From: Lineolata rhizophorae | Taxonomy: Eukaryota > Ascomycota > Dothideomycetes > Lineolatales > Lineolataceae | Reading direction: 5' to 3' | Assembly (NCBI GenBank): GCA_010093515.1 | Contig: MU001687.1 | Span: forward strand, 134,070 to 198,069 | Length of the DNA stretch: 64,000 nt | Shown here: in pieces, positions 45,222 through 57,646 of the stretch | How positions within the stretch are numbered: the stretch's first letter is position 1 | Layout: each line of letters begins with the position of its first letter | Translations under genes and position numbers: made by a program | Notes under the pieces: generated by a model | What the model saw: the letters and a program-made list of their open reading frames with translations, nothing else | What the model was told of the DNA's origin: nothing | Databases searched by the model: none

Positions 45222-47885
45222 ATGGATGACGACGAGAGCGATCAGAAGGCCCGTCAGGAGTTTGAGCAGCGCCTCAAAAGCAAAGACGATGACCGAACGA
45301 AGAAGACGGCGGTGTCCAAGTCGGCACCGGGCCGCAACCTGCTCGACCCGTCCCGGGCCGGCGTGAGCGGCGGCGATGCCTCGGCGAGTATGACGGACCT
45401 GCGGCTGCGGTCGCGGCAGGACTACCTGGCGAAGCGGGAGGCGGAGCAACTGGCGCTTCTGCGCAAGCAGGTGGCGGAAGAGGCGGCGGAGGAGGAAGCA
45501 CACGGGGCGCGGCTGACGGCGTCGGAGCGGCGCGAGTTCGCGCGCAACCGGGAGACGCTGCGGCTGGCGGAGGAGCGGCAGCGGATCGACGACCACGTCG
45601 AGGGGTACGCGCTGCCCGAGGACTACATCACGGAGAAGGGCCGCATCGACCGCAAGCGCAAGGAGAGGGCGCTGTACGAGCGCTACGTAGACCGCGACGA
45701 GCACGGGCGCGAGCGCTTCGTGACGGAGCACGAGGAGTGGGAGCGCGAGCAGGCGGCGAAGGCTAAGGCGCAGATCCGGCGCGACGAGCGCGTCAGCGCC
45801 GCAAAGTACCGCTACGTCTTCGACGAGAGCCAGCAGATTCGCTTCGTGGCCGACACGGCGCTCGAGGGCCGCCCCGTCAGCAAGCAGCAGCGGCTGCTGG
45901 AGCAGCAGCTGCACGAGGCGGAGCGGAAGGCGTCGTCGATGGAGCAGGCGCGCAAGAGCCTGCCCATGTACGCCTTCAAGGACGACCTCGTGGCCGCGAT
46001 GGCCGAGCACCAGGTTCTCATCGTCGTGGCCGAGACGGGCTCTGGAAAGACGACGCAGCTGCCGCAGTACCTGCACGAGGCCGGTTATACCAAGGACGGG
46101 ATGAAGATAGGGTGCACGCAGCCTAGGCGCGTGGCGGCCATGAGCGTGGCGGCGCGCGTATCGGAGGAGATGGGGGTGAGGTTGGGGCAGGAGGTCGGGT
46201 ACTCGATTAGGTTCGAGGACAAGACTTCGGACAAGACGATACTGAAGTACATGACGGACGGGATGCTCCTGCGGGAGCTCCTTACTGACCCGGAAATGTC
46301 GGGCTACTCCGCGCTGATGATCGACGAAGCTCACGAGAGGACGCTGCATACCGACATTCTCTTCGGGCTCGTCAAGGATATTGCGAGGGCACGGCCCGAT
46401 CTCAAGCTTCTTATCTCCTCGGCGACCATGGACGCGCAAAAATTTAGCGGCTACTTTGACGACGCACCTATTTTTAACGTTCCAGGTCGACGATACCCCG
46501 TGGATATCCACTACACGCCTCAGCCGGAAGCAAATTATCTGGCGGCCGCTGTCACCACGGTTTTCCAAATCCACCTATCGCAACCTAGTGGAGACATCCT
46601 TGTATTTCTCACCGGACAAGACGAGATTGAAGCGGCAGAGCAGTCATTGCAAGAGACGGCCCGCTTGCTTGGCTCAAGAGCGAAGGAACTCATCGTTGCA
46701 CCTATTTATGCTAATCTACCCACCGACCTCCAAACGAAAATCTTTGAACCGACCCCCCCAGACGCCCGCAAAGTCGTTTTGGCTACGAACATTGCCGAAA
46801 CGTCCCTCACGATTGACGGCATTGTGTACGTGATCGACCCTGGATTCGTCAAGGAGAACGTTTATAACCCGAGGACAGGGATGGAGTCACTCGTAATAAC
46901 TCCATGCTCGAGAGCATCGGCCAACCAAAGAGCAGGCCGTGCAGGTCGTGTCGGTCCCGGGAAGTGCTTCCGTCTGTACACAAAGTGGTCTTTCTTCAAC
47001 GAGCTCGAAGAAAGCACAACACCTGAGATTCAGCGGACCAACCTAAATAGCGTGGTCCTCACGCTCAAGGCGCTCGGCATCGATAACCTCATGGAGTTCG
47101 AGTTCATGGACCCCCCGCCCGCGGACACGCTGATTCGTGCGCTCGAACAGCTTTACGCGCTGGGAGCCATAAACGACAAGGGCGTTCTGACCAAACTTGG
47201 CCGGCAAATGGCTGAATTTCCAACGGATCCGATGCTCGCCAAAGCGGTGCTTGCGGCCGATAAGCTCGGCTGCGTCGAGGAGGTGCTGTCCATCGTAGCG
47301 ATGCTGGGAGAGGCATCGGCGCTGTTCTTCCGGCCGAAGGACAAGAAGATTCACGCCGACTCGGCGCGGGCGCGCTTCACGGTCAAGGAAGGCGGCGACC
47401 ACCTCACGCTGCTGAACATCTGGAACCAGTGGGTCGACTCGGACTTCTCGTACGTGTGGGCGCGCGAGAACTTCCTGCAGCACCGCAGCCTGACGCGGGC
47501 GCGCGACGTGCGCGACCAGCTGCTCAAGCTGTGCGACCGGGTCGAGGTGCGCATCTCGTCCGTGGGGCAGAACGACCTGGTGCCGATCCAGAAGGCGGTG
47601 GCGTCGGGCTTCTTCCCCAACGCCGCCCGGCTCCAGCGCTCCGGCGACTCGTACCGCACCGTCCGGAACAACATGACGGTCTATCTGCACCCGAGCTCGG
47701 TGCTCGTCGAGGCGCACCCCCGCTGGCTCATCTACTACGAGCTCGTGCTCACGAGCAAGGAGTACATGCGCTCCTGCATGCCGCTGCAGCCCGAGTGGCT
47801 CGTCGAGGTGGCGCCGCATTACCACAAGAACGAGGACCTGGAGAAGCTGGGCCTGGGGAAAAAGGAGGTCAAGTCGCGATATTGA
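45222..47885 (+). CDS. prp2: Spliceosomal DEAH-box ATPase PRP2/DHX16, 887 aa
   Basis: A single uninterrupted exon from ATG 45222. The N-terminal third is charged coiled-coil ([20 protein letters not shown]), with the family block [20 protein letters not shown]. The helicase core has [14 protein letters not shown] (motif I, about 271), [15 protein letters not shown] (Ia), [12 protein letters not shown] (II, DEAH at about 367), [10 protein letters not shown] (III), [12 protein letters not shown] (V) and [18 protein letters not shown] (VI). HA2 and OB-fold regions follow, including [14 protein letters not shown]. Prp2 drives the spliceosome to its activated form before the first splicing step, with partner Spp2 (established). 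The sequence ends soon after the OB fold (KKEVKSRY). Relative to many fungal and animal homologues, the first 100-150 residues seem absent, so either this species has a short N-terminus or an upstream exon was not found. Confidence 0.93.
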   Translation: MDDDESDQKARQEFEQRLKSKDDDRTKKTAVSKSAPGRNLLDPSRAGVSGGDASASMTDLRLRSRQDYLAKREAEQLALLRKQVAEEAAEEEAHGARLTASERREFARNRETLRLAEERQRIDDHVEGYALPEDYITEKGRIDRKRKERALYERYVDRDEHGRERFVTEHEEWEREQAAKAKAQIRRDERVSAAKYRYVFDESQQIRFVADTALEGRPVSKQQRLLEQQLHEAERKASSMEQARKSLPMYAFKDDLVAAMAEHQVLIVVAETGSGKTTQLPQYLHEAGYTKDGMKIGCTQPRRVAAMSVAARVSEEMGVRLGQEVGYSIRFEDKTSDKTILKYMTDGMLLRELLTDPEMSGYSALMIDEAHERTLHTDILFGLVKDIARARPDLKLLISSATMDAQKFSGYFDDAPIFNVPGRRYPVDIHYTPQPEANYLAAAVTTVFQIHLSQPSGDILVFLTGQDEIEAAEQSLQETARLLGSRAKELIVAPIYANLPTDLQTKIFEPTPPDARKVVLATNIAETSLTIDGIVYVIDPGFVKENVYNPRTGMESLVITPCSRASANQRAGRAGRVGPGKCFRLYTKWSFFNELEESTTPEIQRTNLNSVVLTLKALGIDNLMEFEFMDPPPADTLIRALEQLYALGAINDKGVLTKLGRQMAEFPTDPMLAKAVLAADKLGCVEEVLSIVAMLGEASALFFRPKDKKIHADSARARFTVKEGGDHLTLLNIWNQWVDSDFSYVWARENFLQHRSLTRARDVRDQLLKLCDRVEVRISSVGQNDLVPIQKAVASGFFPNAARLQRSGDSYRTVRNNMTVYLHPSSVLVEAHPRWLIYYELVLTSKEYMRSCMPLQPEWLVEVAPHYHKNEDLEKLGLGKKEVKSRY

Positions 47886-48621
47886 TGGCCAAGGCGAGGG
47901 CCGAGTGAGCTATTGGCTAGTCATGCGGGTGATACCACAGCGACTTCAAACAGTTGACGGCTTTGCATGACGTGTATGAGTACTGTCAAAGCCCATTGTC
48001 CGGTCTTCCTCCAACATTGTGGGGTGAGAGAGACAAAAAAAAAGAAATGGAGGCTTTGGTTTGCAGAATGCGTTCATTAGCTTCATAGAAGAGTTCGAAG
48101 TGCGAGCGTATGTGGTTCCCGAATTTCCATAGCGCCATACGAAGCCGTTGTTGTTGCTCTGAAGCGGTACCGTGAGGATGTCCGCTTGCGCCAGTGCACT
48201 AGCGAGCGGCCTCAAATCGAGTGGACTGGAGCCGGCTACTAAGGCCTAGGCCGTACAACGTGATATTGGGTCCTATCATGCACTTGGTACACGATCGGCG
48301 AATGGAGAGACTCAGTTGGTCCCGAGCTGGCCAAACATTGTGAATGTCGTCATGCCGTTCGTGCCAACGGCCATCATATCCATTCGTGGCCCCAGCCGCT
48401 CAAGCGGCGGGCTATCCTTCTGCACTCATTCATTACTCGTGAAAGCCCTACTTGAGCTCCTAATGCCGAACTACATGCCCGACGCTCCCCGAAACCGAGC
48501 CGCGCCTCTCAAATTACTTCCAGAAGAGTCGTTTCTGAGATAGACCCCCCAACCCTTTTTTGAGCCCCCAATCACCCGCTTGCCCACCCCATGCCGCACC
48601 ACCCGCCCATGCGCCCCAACA
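47886..48621. other. Intergenic between convergent genes
   Basis: PRP2 and the ABC-class ATPase both end here. No supported gene. Contains the 3' regions of both. Confidence 0.5.
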
Positions 48622-50935
48622 TCACCCGACAAGCCTCAAGCCCCTCACCCTCGACACCGCAGCCGCCACCTCCGCCTTCCGCACCCACACCAGCCCGCCC
48701 TCGGGCTGCCTCTTGCCCCTGTCCAGCCCGGCCAGGCCCTCGGCCCCGCCCGCCAACTCGGCCTCGAGCTCGGCCAGCGCCTCGGCCAGCGGGACGCGGC
48801 TCCACTCGGGCCGCCAGCAGCGCACCGCCTCGCCGATGGCGCGCGTCTGGCCGGCCTCGACCAGCTGCTCGACGGACGCGAGGTCGACGACGCTCGCGTC
48901 GGCGCGGCGCGGGCTCGACTCGTCGTCGGCGGGCTCGCTGCCGCTGCCGGTCTCGGACGTCGCCTCGGAGGAGGCGGCGGCGGCGGCGCTGCCCGGCTGG
49001 AGCAGCGGCTGGTTGGCCTTCGCGAGGACGAGCGTGTTCTTGCCCCTGTCGCGGTTACCGGTGAAGGTCTTTGCCCAGGCGGGCAGGACCACGGTCCGGG
49101 CGGGCACCGGCGGCGCATCGTCGAGCTGCAGCACCGGGGCGGGCAGCTCGCGCCGCACGCGGGCGGCGTCGTCGTTGGCCCAGCGCGGGACGTAGTCCTC
49201 CATGGCGACGACGAGGTCGGCGACGTCGAGCCAGTCGCCGAGGCCGCCGACGACGATGATGGTGCTGAGGCCGCGGCGCTCGTGCAGGGCGCGCACGCGG
49301 CTGACGAGCGGGACGATGGGCTCGGCGCGGATGAGGCGGCGCATGCGTGCGTCGCGGACGAGCAGGTTCGTCGCCGACGTGTCCTCGTCGATGAGCATCG
49401 TCGTAGCGCCGATCTCGAGCGCCTCCTGGATGGAGGCGGCCATGGACGTGGAGCCCGAAGCGTCCTACAGGGGGAATGGTCAGCTCGGTCAATAAGGCCC
49501 TTGGGAAATGCCAGTCTGCCGGGGCGGCCCCAGTAGGATTCAAGTCAAGCGTGACCATTCCCGCGGGTCTTCGCCGCCCCCAAGAGGAACCTCACGGCAA
49601 ATGTCTCGGCGCACGTACCTCAGTCTCGAACCTATCCGTCGCCTTCCCGCCCGGCAGCTGGCCCACAAACGGCGAAATGTCCACCCCAACCACGCTCCTC
49701 CCATCCTCAGCCCTGACCTTCACCGCCGACGGATCCGTCACCACGCCCTCGCGGCCGTCCCCGACGACGACATCGTACACGCCCAGCTCCAGCGCCTCCA
49801 GCAGCGTCGACTTGCCGTGGAAGCCGCCGCCGGTCAGGACGGTGACGCCTTTGGGCACGCCCATGCCGGCCACGGGCCCGGCGTTGGGGCGGCGCAGCGT
49901 GACGCGCAGCCGGGCCGGGCTCCTGAAGGGCACCACGCCGGGCCCGGCCATGGGCTTGGTGCTGACGCCCGACGCGCGCGGGAGGACGGACCCGTCGGCG
50001 ACGAAGGCGACGAGCCCGGCGGCGGCCAGCTGCGCGCGCAGCGCCGCCTGGTCCTCGACCGACGCCACGTGGCGCCGCAGCTCGGCGGCGCCGACGAGCC
50101 GCGTGCCGTGGGCGAGGCACCCAGCCACGAGGCCAGGGACGGCCGTGGCGAGGATGTCGCGCGCGCGGCGGGCGGCGATGGTGCGGCCGAAGGCGGGCAG
50201 CGAGACGGCGAAGCGCAGCTCGATGGTGGCGGCGCCGACAATGCAGCTGGTGCGCGGGAGCACCTGCTGGTCGGGCGCGTTGATGCTGAGGGCGCCGCCC
50301 TTGGGGCTGTTCCAGCCGCCCGCGCCGCTGCCGATGGGCTGGTTCCACTTCTCGGCGCGGATGTAGGCGACGGCGGCGCGGCTGATGTAGTCGGCGAGGG
50401 CGGTGCGGCGGGTCGGGGTCGAGGTGAGGTCGGCGGGGAAGCCACAGTCGTTCTGGGAGGGTGTAAGTTGCACAATTGATGAATGGATCCTGGGGGATCC
50501 AAAAGATAGGAGCAAGTGCATACCAGCTGTCGTATGGCGCGGACGCACGACGGCGGAGCGTACACGTCGGATTGAACGTAGTCTATCGCTAGAACGAAGT
50601 TGGGGTTCGTGTAGTCGTATCTTCCGGCTGATAGTACGCTTAGGAGATAAGTCTTCTCAAAAATAACGTTGCCAAATACATACTCAAGCGCTTGTAATTT
50701 CCTGGTCGTGTCATATATGTCAGTTCCTGGTCTTGGGTGGGCTGGCATAGTAAGTAGCTCGGAATCGACTAGACTCACCGTACTGTGCCCCATCAATCGA
50801 CTCAAGGGTAGACACGAGCGTGGACCACGGTTTAGTGCCGCCACGTTCCCCGCTGGTCGTGGCCACGCCCTCTTCGACGGCAAGCTGTGAGGGTCGAGCG
50901 CCGCCGCCTCGTGAGCTCCCCCGCCCACGCCCCAT
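48622..50935 (-). CDS. ABC-class ATPase of the orphan 'predicted ATPase' family, 657 aa, 5 exons
   Basis: Exons (minus): 50779-50935, 50684-50726, 50524-50620, 49619-50452, 48622-49464; sum 1974 bases. The N-terminus MGRGRGSSRGGGARPS is RG-rich. Then come YDTTRKLQAL, FVLAIDYVQSDVYAPPS and GFPADLTSTPTRRTALADY, the N-terminal blocks of this family. Walker A is GGGFHGKST (about 307-315), the signature-like motif is DASGSTSMA (378 on) and Walker B is TMLIDEDTS (about 399). There is no membrane domain, so it is not a transporter. The family occurs in bacteria and scattered eukaryotes; to my knowledge a trypanosome member belongs to an RNA-editing complex. With the RG-rich start, a nucleic-acid role here is a reasonable inference. 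A Ser/Glu-rich insert (GSGSEPADDESSPRR) sits in the C-terminal part. Intron ends for the first two small introns are the least certain. Confidence 0.85.
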
Positions 50936-53864
50936 CCACGGACGGCCTCCGCCCCTGCCGCCCCGATACGGATGCCGAGCTGTGATGCCATCGCCACAGT
51001 CAGCCGCGACCAGGGTCGCCGGTGGGCAGCGCGCGGCGGATGCGCGCCGGCCGGCACGTGAAAGCCGAGCGAGAAGGGCGAGAGCACTAACCTGCCATGG
51101 CGGCCCCGCCAGCCCGGAAGAAGGCCCTTCGCACCGCCGGATGCCGAGTCGAGAGGTTCCCCGGAAGCGCGTGGCGGAAGCCGCGGTTCATCCACGGGCG
51201 ACGGCGGCGGTGGGAGAGGCAAAGGCTGGTGCCGGCGAGCGGCCCTTGACGTATGTAGCCGGAACAGGCAATGCAAATCGGACGCCGGTCGAACTCGGCT
51301 AAGCCGCATCGGGCAGCGCGAGATCCGCCCCGCACGTGCCGATTACATAAGCAAAAGCACGTGCATGGATGGACCCGAAGGGTTCTGGGTTCCGTTCGTC
51401 TGGCGCACCTAATCGGGGCCAATCCGCTGCGCGCTGCGCGCCCCAACCCGCCGGCTCGTTGGTGATGTGCATTCGGAGTGCGAACGAGTAGGCTGGCATC
51501 ACCCAGGGAATGCGCCATATTGGGTGGTTTAGGCTTCTAGGGGGCGATTTTCGGTCTGAAAGTGAGGAGCGATTGGGCCGACCATCTCACACATTCAGTC
51601 GAGGTACCCATGCATTATTATCTCTGTGGTTCGTTTCTCGTTGCAATGTTGCATTCGTGGCACGTATTCGGGGCCGGGCACAGGGTCTATGTATGTATGT
51701 ACATAAGAGAGTTCGCGGGACCTAACGCGACTTGGGGAGCGAGCTAAAAGATGCCGATGGCAGCCATCAGGCTCGCTTATATGCAGCGGAGGAAGGTCCA
51801 AATTTCGCTCGAGCGTGCGTACTACGTACGTACTAAGCCAGGCGCGCGAGCGCTTTCGTTCGGACTATTCGGCTGATAAAGGCGGCAGACACTTGATCGA
51901 GTAAGGAAGGGGAGGGGGGTTACACGCCGTTGTAAGGCCGTTAGTTATCAAGAGCTTTTATGTATGTAGGATGGGTTCCGTGCCCGGGTCTGAACCAAAA
52001 CGGGTGTCCCAACCATGCTTTTTTTCCAATGCATGCCGTTGGACGGTTAGGCGGTGATCCCTGCAGGCCGTCCTGCATATGCATGCCGCCAGTCGAAAAC
52101 CGCCGCCAAAGGACGGTTTCGATTCGACAAGGCTCCGCCGGGACGTCGTCACGAGGGCGAAAAGCGGGCGCAGACTGCGGCCGCCTCGTCTAAACCTTAA
52201 TCGGGGGATCTTTGCGGTTAACGCTGGTCGGCCTTCAGAGTTTGGCGAAAGAGAGTCGGTGTGTCGACGGCGTGAGTGAGCCGTGGGAGCGTGGATTCCG
52301 AACCCGAGAGACTCGGCACTTATTTTCGAGTCCGGCGTGGTAGCTTTCCGTGGTACTCGGTAAGAGCAGTGGATTTCGGCCTTAGACGGTGGCAGAGAAG
52401 CTTTCGGCGGGCTTGCGTCGGTACAATTTAGCACCTGCATATCTAGTGGCACATCCTGTTTGGGCGGTTGGGCTTCGAGGTGGTTGCACACGGCGAACCA
52501 AATGAAAGTGAGAGAGAGGCGCTGCTGGTCATCCACACATCCGCATCCGCCCAGGATGCATGGTCCCCGGAAGCTCGTGCTGCAGGCGGCCGGAGTGCGC
52601 TTTGTGCGGGACGGCCGGATGAATACGACGGCAATGAAGTGGAGGGGAGAACCCAGAAGGCTATGCTAATCAAACTCACATAGGCCCCGACCCTGGGATT
52701 TTGGCGATTGCGTGCGCGTGGCTTTGGTGAAGTGGAGAGTGTGGATTGAAACGAGTGGAGGAGGTTCGTCAGCCACCACACTTCGAGCAAGCAATGTCCA
52801 ATGGAGAACATGCATCTATCGATCCATCACAGTACGTACCACGTAAGTGGATGGCCACAAGCCTGGTTCGAGGCCTAAGCCAGTCCATCCATGACTCTGA
52901 GCTCATCGGCCACGCAACTAGGCGTTCCTAGGCATTCACAGCTCACCGGCGCCGGGCTGACGAGACGCAGCAGACGCACAGCGGCGGGCAAACCCCTGCA
53001 CAAAACGGAAGCTAAAGCCAGAGCGGCCTTGCATGTGTCGCTCCGCCTGGCTTGCCCACCCTTGAACCCCTCCCGGGCGCCATCCCAACCGTGAAGCTCG
53101 GAACGCCGCCGCCACACAGGCAGCGCTCGGCTGGGATGCCGAACTGAACGGGCGCAGGCGCCGGGCGCGGCCGCCCTGCCCGCGCGGCGTGCACGGGGCA
53201 CCTGTGTAGCCGCCGCTTGCCGTTGCTCGCGGCCCAAGGAATCCATGGCGCGCCAGACGCGATCAGCGACGGCGAGCAACGGACGCGGGCATCCCATGTC
53301 GCGCCGCCGCCGCAATTGGCCCGGCCCGTTTCTTTCTTTCTTTCTTGTCGACGCACGGCGGCGGAGCTGACCGGGCCAGGCGAGCGGCCTGCTGCTGCTC
53401 AGGGTTTAATTTAGGTTACGTTTGGGTTGGTTGGTCGGCAAGGCCTGGCGGGCGAGGCGACGACCCGGGTATGTAGGGTTTTCCTTTTTCTGCATTCCGT
53501 TGCGGCGAAAGCATCGCGAGGAGCTTTGCTCTTGTTTTTGCGCCGGCGCTCGACGGCGAGCCCGACTCCGTCCGGCGCCGCGGGCGTTGGCGTCGCGATG
53601 CGCGTGGCAGTCTGAAGTCGCAAGAGCCCCGGCCAGCGGGCGGGGAGGGCGCGCAGGGCTTGGGCGGGCCGACAGGGTTGGGGCTGGCTCGGGCGGGCGC
53701 GGCAGGGGGGGGCGGGCGGACGCTAGCCGGGCCACGGCGCCGGGCAAGAAAAGCAGCAGAGGCACGGGCTGAGGTGGCAGATCTCCCCAATCTAAATCGT
53801 GCACCCGCAACGACGAGCAAAAGGCGCCGCGGGACCACGCGCCCCCCACCCCCCTCGCCGTCCA
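50936..53864. other. Intergenic, divergent promoter region
   Basis: This separates the leftward ATPase from the rightward SS18-like gene. Several frames up to 190 codons occur on minus at 51958-52536, but they use non-ATG starts and have no domain. (TTTC)n at about 53332-53346 is a short microsatellite. No RNA gene was seen. Confidence 0.45.
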
Positions 53865-54191
53865 ATGGTTTCAGCCTGCCTGAATCAGATGGACTACCCA
53901 AACGGCCAGCCCACCGTCGGCGGCGCCTTCTTCTCTCCGCCGCCGCCGCGCGCCGGGTACCAGCACCTCGCGCCGCCGCCGGGCCAGCCCTCCGCCACGC
54001 CGCCGGCCGCGTCCACGCCCTACCAGCACCAGCAGCTCGGCCAGCCACCGCCGTCCCCGTTCGACCCGCAGGCGCGGTTCCCCCATGCGGCCGGCCCCGC
54101 CCAGCTGCCCGCGGACGGCCAGCCCCAGGCGTACAACGGCGGCTTCCCGCCGGGAGCCGCGGCCGCCGGCGCCGGGGTCGTGATGCAGCCT

Positions 54192-54237
<46 letters not shown>

Positions 54238-56460
54238 TGCCGGGGAACGGCTACGCGCCACGAGGTGAGTGACTAGCGGGCTGCCGCGTCGATCCGTCCA
54301 TCCCCCATCCACGGCCGCATTCCTCTGTCCCCCCTCCCGCCGTCCCACCGCGTCCTGCCCCCGTCCCCGCGCCTGCGCGCGCGCGTCACGCCGCCTTGCG
54401 CGCCGCCCTTGCCCTTGCCCTGCCCTGCCTTCCCTTCCTAGCCCGTGCCTGGGCCCTGATCTGGGGAGGGCAGGCGCGCCTTTCCTATCCAGTCGCCGCG
54501 CGCCCGTCCTGCCGCCGCACCTCCATCCCTCCTTCCTGCCTCTGGCTCTCTTCGCTCCCGGTTCACCACTCCCGCCGCTCCTTCCCTCCCGCCGCCGCCC
54601 CCCCTCCCGTCCCGCCCTACCCGCTCGCCCCTCCACTCGCGCCCCTCCTCCCTCCCCCTTCCGTACCACCGCCTCCGCACGTTTCGCGCCGCCGCGGAGT
54701 CCTGCGTCACACGGCCCCGTCTGGGCCAGGCGTTCCCTGGGTCGTAGCCCAGCTCTAGACCCGGTTTGCTGACCCGTGTGCCACCTGCTCCGGCCCTTTC
54801 GCTCCCGCAGGCCAGGTCCCTCCGCAGCGACACTTCTACTCCGCGGCCCCCTACACCCAAGGCGCGCCCACGACACCAGCTTTGGCGCGTCCGCAGCAGT
54901 TCCCTCCCCACCTCGCCCAGCAGCAGGCCCAGCAGCAGGCCCAGCAGCAGGCCCAGCAACAGCGCCAGCAGAGGCACTCGCCCTACGGCCAAGGCATCTC
55001 CCCCCCGCAACGTGCGTCGCCCTACGGTACGCCCGGCCACCCGCACCAACAGCAGCACCAACAGCAACAACAACAGCAGCAGCAGCAGCAGGCCCAGCCG
55101 CCTCAGCACACGCCGCACCAGACGTCCGGGCCCACTCCGCCCACCCAGTCTCCCCGGCAGCCCGACCAGCAGCCCATGGCGGCGCCGCCAAACATGTACC
55201 AGCAACAGCAGCAGGTGCGCCAGCAGCAGCTGGCCGCTCAGCACCAACAGCACCAGCAACAGCAAAATCACCAGAGCCAGCAGAATCACCAGGGGCATCA
55301 GCAAGGAGGTGCGGCCCAGCAACAGCAACAGCAGCAGCAGCAGCCGTTGTCGCCCGGAAGCCAGGCGCGCGAGCACGAGCGCGTGACGTTGCTGCTCGAC
55401 ATCAATCGCGAGCTACTGCAGGAGATTGTCAGCTTGCAGGAGCAGGGCAAGGGCGGGTCAGTGGTGCCGAACCAGCAACAGCAGCAGCAAGGGGATGGGG
55501 AGGAGTCAAATAAGCAAGCGTCGCCGGAGTTCATTGAGTGAGTGGATGCCCGTCGACCTTTTTTGCGCCAAGCATTCCCTTTGGCACGTGATATGCACGT
55601 GTTTGTGGACATCCTCCCTGCATACCAAATACATCTCGACTCTTCTTGCACAGACACGCACAACAGACACGCACAACAGCCACACCAGTCCATCCGCCCA
55701 TACCCCGATTCTCCTCCATCCCAGCAATTCGCTAACCCCTTTCTCCCCTCACAGCTGCCTCCGCTGCCTCCAAGCCAACCTCGCCTACCTCACCCAGCTC
55801 GCCGAGCGCGCCACGCGCACCCCCAGCACGGCGCCTCCGCAACAGCAGCAGCAGCAGCAGCAAAAGTTCCCCGGCCCCGCCATCATGGACCCGCCCGCGG
55901 CCGCCGTCGCCGCCAACCCGGCCAAGCGCCCGCTCTTCGCCTCGCTCTACGCCGACCTCCAGCGCCAGTTCCCGGGCTGGAAGGGGCGCGCGGGCTTCTC
56001 GGCCGCGGCGCAGGCGGCGGCCGCGGCGCAGGCGCAGGCGCAGGCGAGGGCCGGCGCGGGAGGAGGCCAGCAGCAGGGCCAGCAGCAGGGCCAGGCCCAG
56101 GCCCAGGGCCAGCAGTTCGGCGCCATGGGCGCGCCCGGCAAGGCGGGCCAGAGCCCGCGCGCGGGTGGAGCCCAGGCCGCGCCGCCGGGCGCCTTCATGG
56201 GCGCCAGCGGCGCCGGCACGCCGCGGAGCATCGCGCCGTCGCAGATGGGCATGGCGGGCATGGCGGGCATGGGCGGTATGGGCGGAATGGGCGGCATGGG
56301 CGGTATGGGCGGTATGGGCGGTATGGGCGGCATGGGCGGCTTGGGCGGCGGGGCGGGGATGGGGCAGAGTCCGCAGGGGGGGATGGGGATGCAGGGGCCT
56401 ATGGGGGGGCCCATGGGGGGGATGGGTGGAATGGGCGGGATGGGCGGGATGGGGATGTGA
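53865..56460 (+). CDS. SS18/SSXT-like glutamine-rich chromatin-remodelling subunit candidate, 610 aa, 3 exons
   Basis: Exons 53865-54264, 54811-55537 and 55755-56460. Introns are 546 bp (pyrimidine-rich, long for a fungus) and 217 bp. A second in-frame ATG at 53889 (MDYPNGQP) could be the true start, giving 602 residues. The conserved core spans the last intron: HERVTLLLDINRELLQEIVSL, then EFIDCLRCLQANLAYLTQLA, matching the SNH domain of SS18/SSXT proteins, which bind BRG1/Snf2-type ATPases in BAF complexes (established for animals). Around it lie polyQ runs, GQ- and AQ-repeats, a KRPLFASLYADLQRQFPGW block and a C-terminal run of MGG/GMG repeats. The fungal protein is probably a SWI/SNF-associated coactivator (inference). 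Confidence 0.85.
54195..54237 (+). repeat. (CAG)n polyglutamine tract
   Basis: Uninterrupted CAG codons in exon 1 of the SS18-like gene encode about 14 glutamines. More CAG/CAA mixtures follow at 54920-54965, 55045-55090 and 55315-55345. Confidence 0.9.
56245..56345 (+). repeat. ATGGGCGGT-type coding minisatellite (Gly-Met repeats)
   Basis: Nine-base units ATGGGCGG[T/C/A] repeat about eight times, encoding M-G-G. A second block follows at 56400-56457 before the stop. Confidence 0.85.
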
Positions 56461-56663
56461 AGGTGTGAGGGTGATGGGTATGTAGGGGTGAGTTCAGGGA
56501 GTGGCGTGGGTGTGTTTGGGTTGGTGGTGATGTCGGTTCTTACATTTCGTTTTCTTCTCCATATTTCTTTTTATTTCTTTTTATTGTTCTGGTTTTTTTC
56601 ATTTTTTTTCATTTTTTTTCTTTCAGTCCATTCGGGCTCGGGTTTGGTGTGGGTATAAAAAAC

Positions 56664-56736
56664 AGGACGGACGGACGGACGGACTCGCGTCATGGATGAT
56701 GAACTCACCAAGTTATATATATATATATATATATAT
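56664..56736 (+). repeat. Microsatellites (GGAC)n and (TA)n
   Basis: (GGAC)n lies at about 56664-56683 and a pure (TA)n run of 23 bases at 56714-56736, both in the 3' region of the SS18-like gene. Confidence 0.85.
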
Positions 56737-57613
56737 GTTTGGGTTGGATCCGGACCGATTTTTCTCTTTTCATCTCTTCTCGCCTTTGCTTGCATCCGCT
56801 CACATTTTTTCAAGACTGCTAGGTTCTTTCATACTTTGTCGAGAGGAAGAGGAGGGGGGCTTTCATTGCGGCCTGTTTGGATACCCTGGGCCGGGGAAGA
56901 GTGGGCCGGCGTGTAGTGAGGCGGCTGGAGCCGGGAACAACGTCACTGTCTAACATCGGTGCCGAAATGGGAAGTCACGTGACCTATGCTGAACGGACTG
57001 CTTTCTAGGTCGAGTTTGACGAATAAGGAGCGCGGTGGACGATGTATGGAAGGGTTTTAGGCTGTCAGGTGTTTTCTTTCTGTTGTGCGTGCGATGGTCT
57101 GCTACTTGTGTGTACGAGGTGTTGCTTTCCTTTTCGGACGGAGCTAGAAGGGACCCAGGGGAGAGTTGAGTTGTATGTAGTACATACTGTGAATTCCTGG
57201 TAGTTCGACCGGGGTAGGATAAATCCATTCTTGACACTTCGACCCTGAGTAGTAAGTGTGGAACTCGACGTCTAAGCCATGCTGGAGATCGAAAGGCGTT
57301 TCGACGGAAGCTCTCAATAGATAGGGCGCAGCCAGTCAAGAACTAGAGGCGAGGTAGTAACATAAGGAAACTCTTTTGAAAATTCGGGAAGCTGAACCCA
57401 GTACGAGTACGCCGCTTTTCTCCATGCGAGACAGACTGCAACGGAGCCGTCCCAGGGTATTACCTAGTACTGCAGATTACCATCTTACAGCAACCACAAC
57501 AACTTCCGTCTTGGCACATCAACCAACAAGGATACTCTGTTGTCACATCCCCACATGGTATCATCAGACACATCCCCTCATTCCTATTTCCCCCTTCTCC
57601 TAATATGCATGCG

Positions 57614-57631
57614 CACACACACACACACACA
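57614..57631 (+). repeat. (CA)n microsatellite
   Basis: A CA dinucleotide run lies just downstream of the MAD1 stop codon. Confidence 0.8.
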
Positions 57632-57646
57632 TCTCCCTAACCACCA

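Larger units (their letters stand above)
56461..57646. other. Intergenic between convergent genes
   Basis: 3' regions of the SS18-like gene and MAD1. T-rich runs at 56560-56625 and a long AT microsatellite are present. No supported gene. Confidence 0.55.

Noticed and set aside
45069-46574. 501-codon open frame on minus opposite PRP2
   Set aside because: It lies antisense to a strongly conserved helicase and is composed of Leu/Arg/Val typical of the reverse strand of GC-rich coding sequence; no domain.
49834-51309. 491-codon minus frame covering the ATPase 5' exons
   Set aside because: It is a chance fusion of introns and shifted exon frames; the five-exon model restores all family motifs.
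51958-52536. 192-codon minus frame
   Set aside because: Non-ATG start, no domain, and it lies in a probable promoter region.
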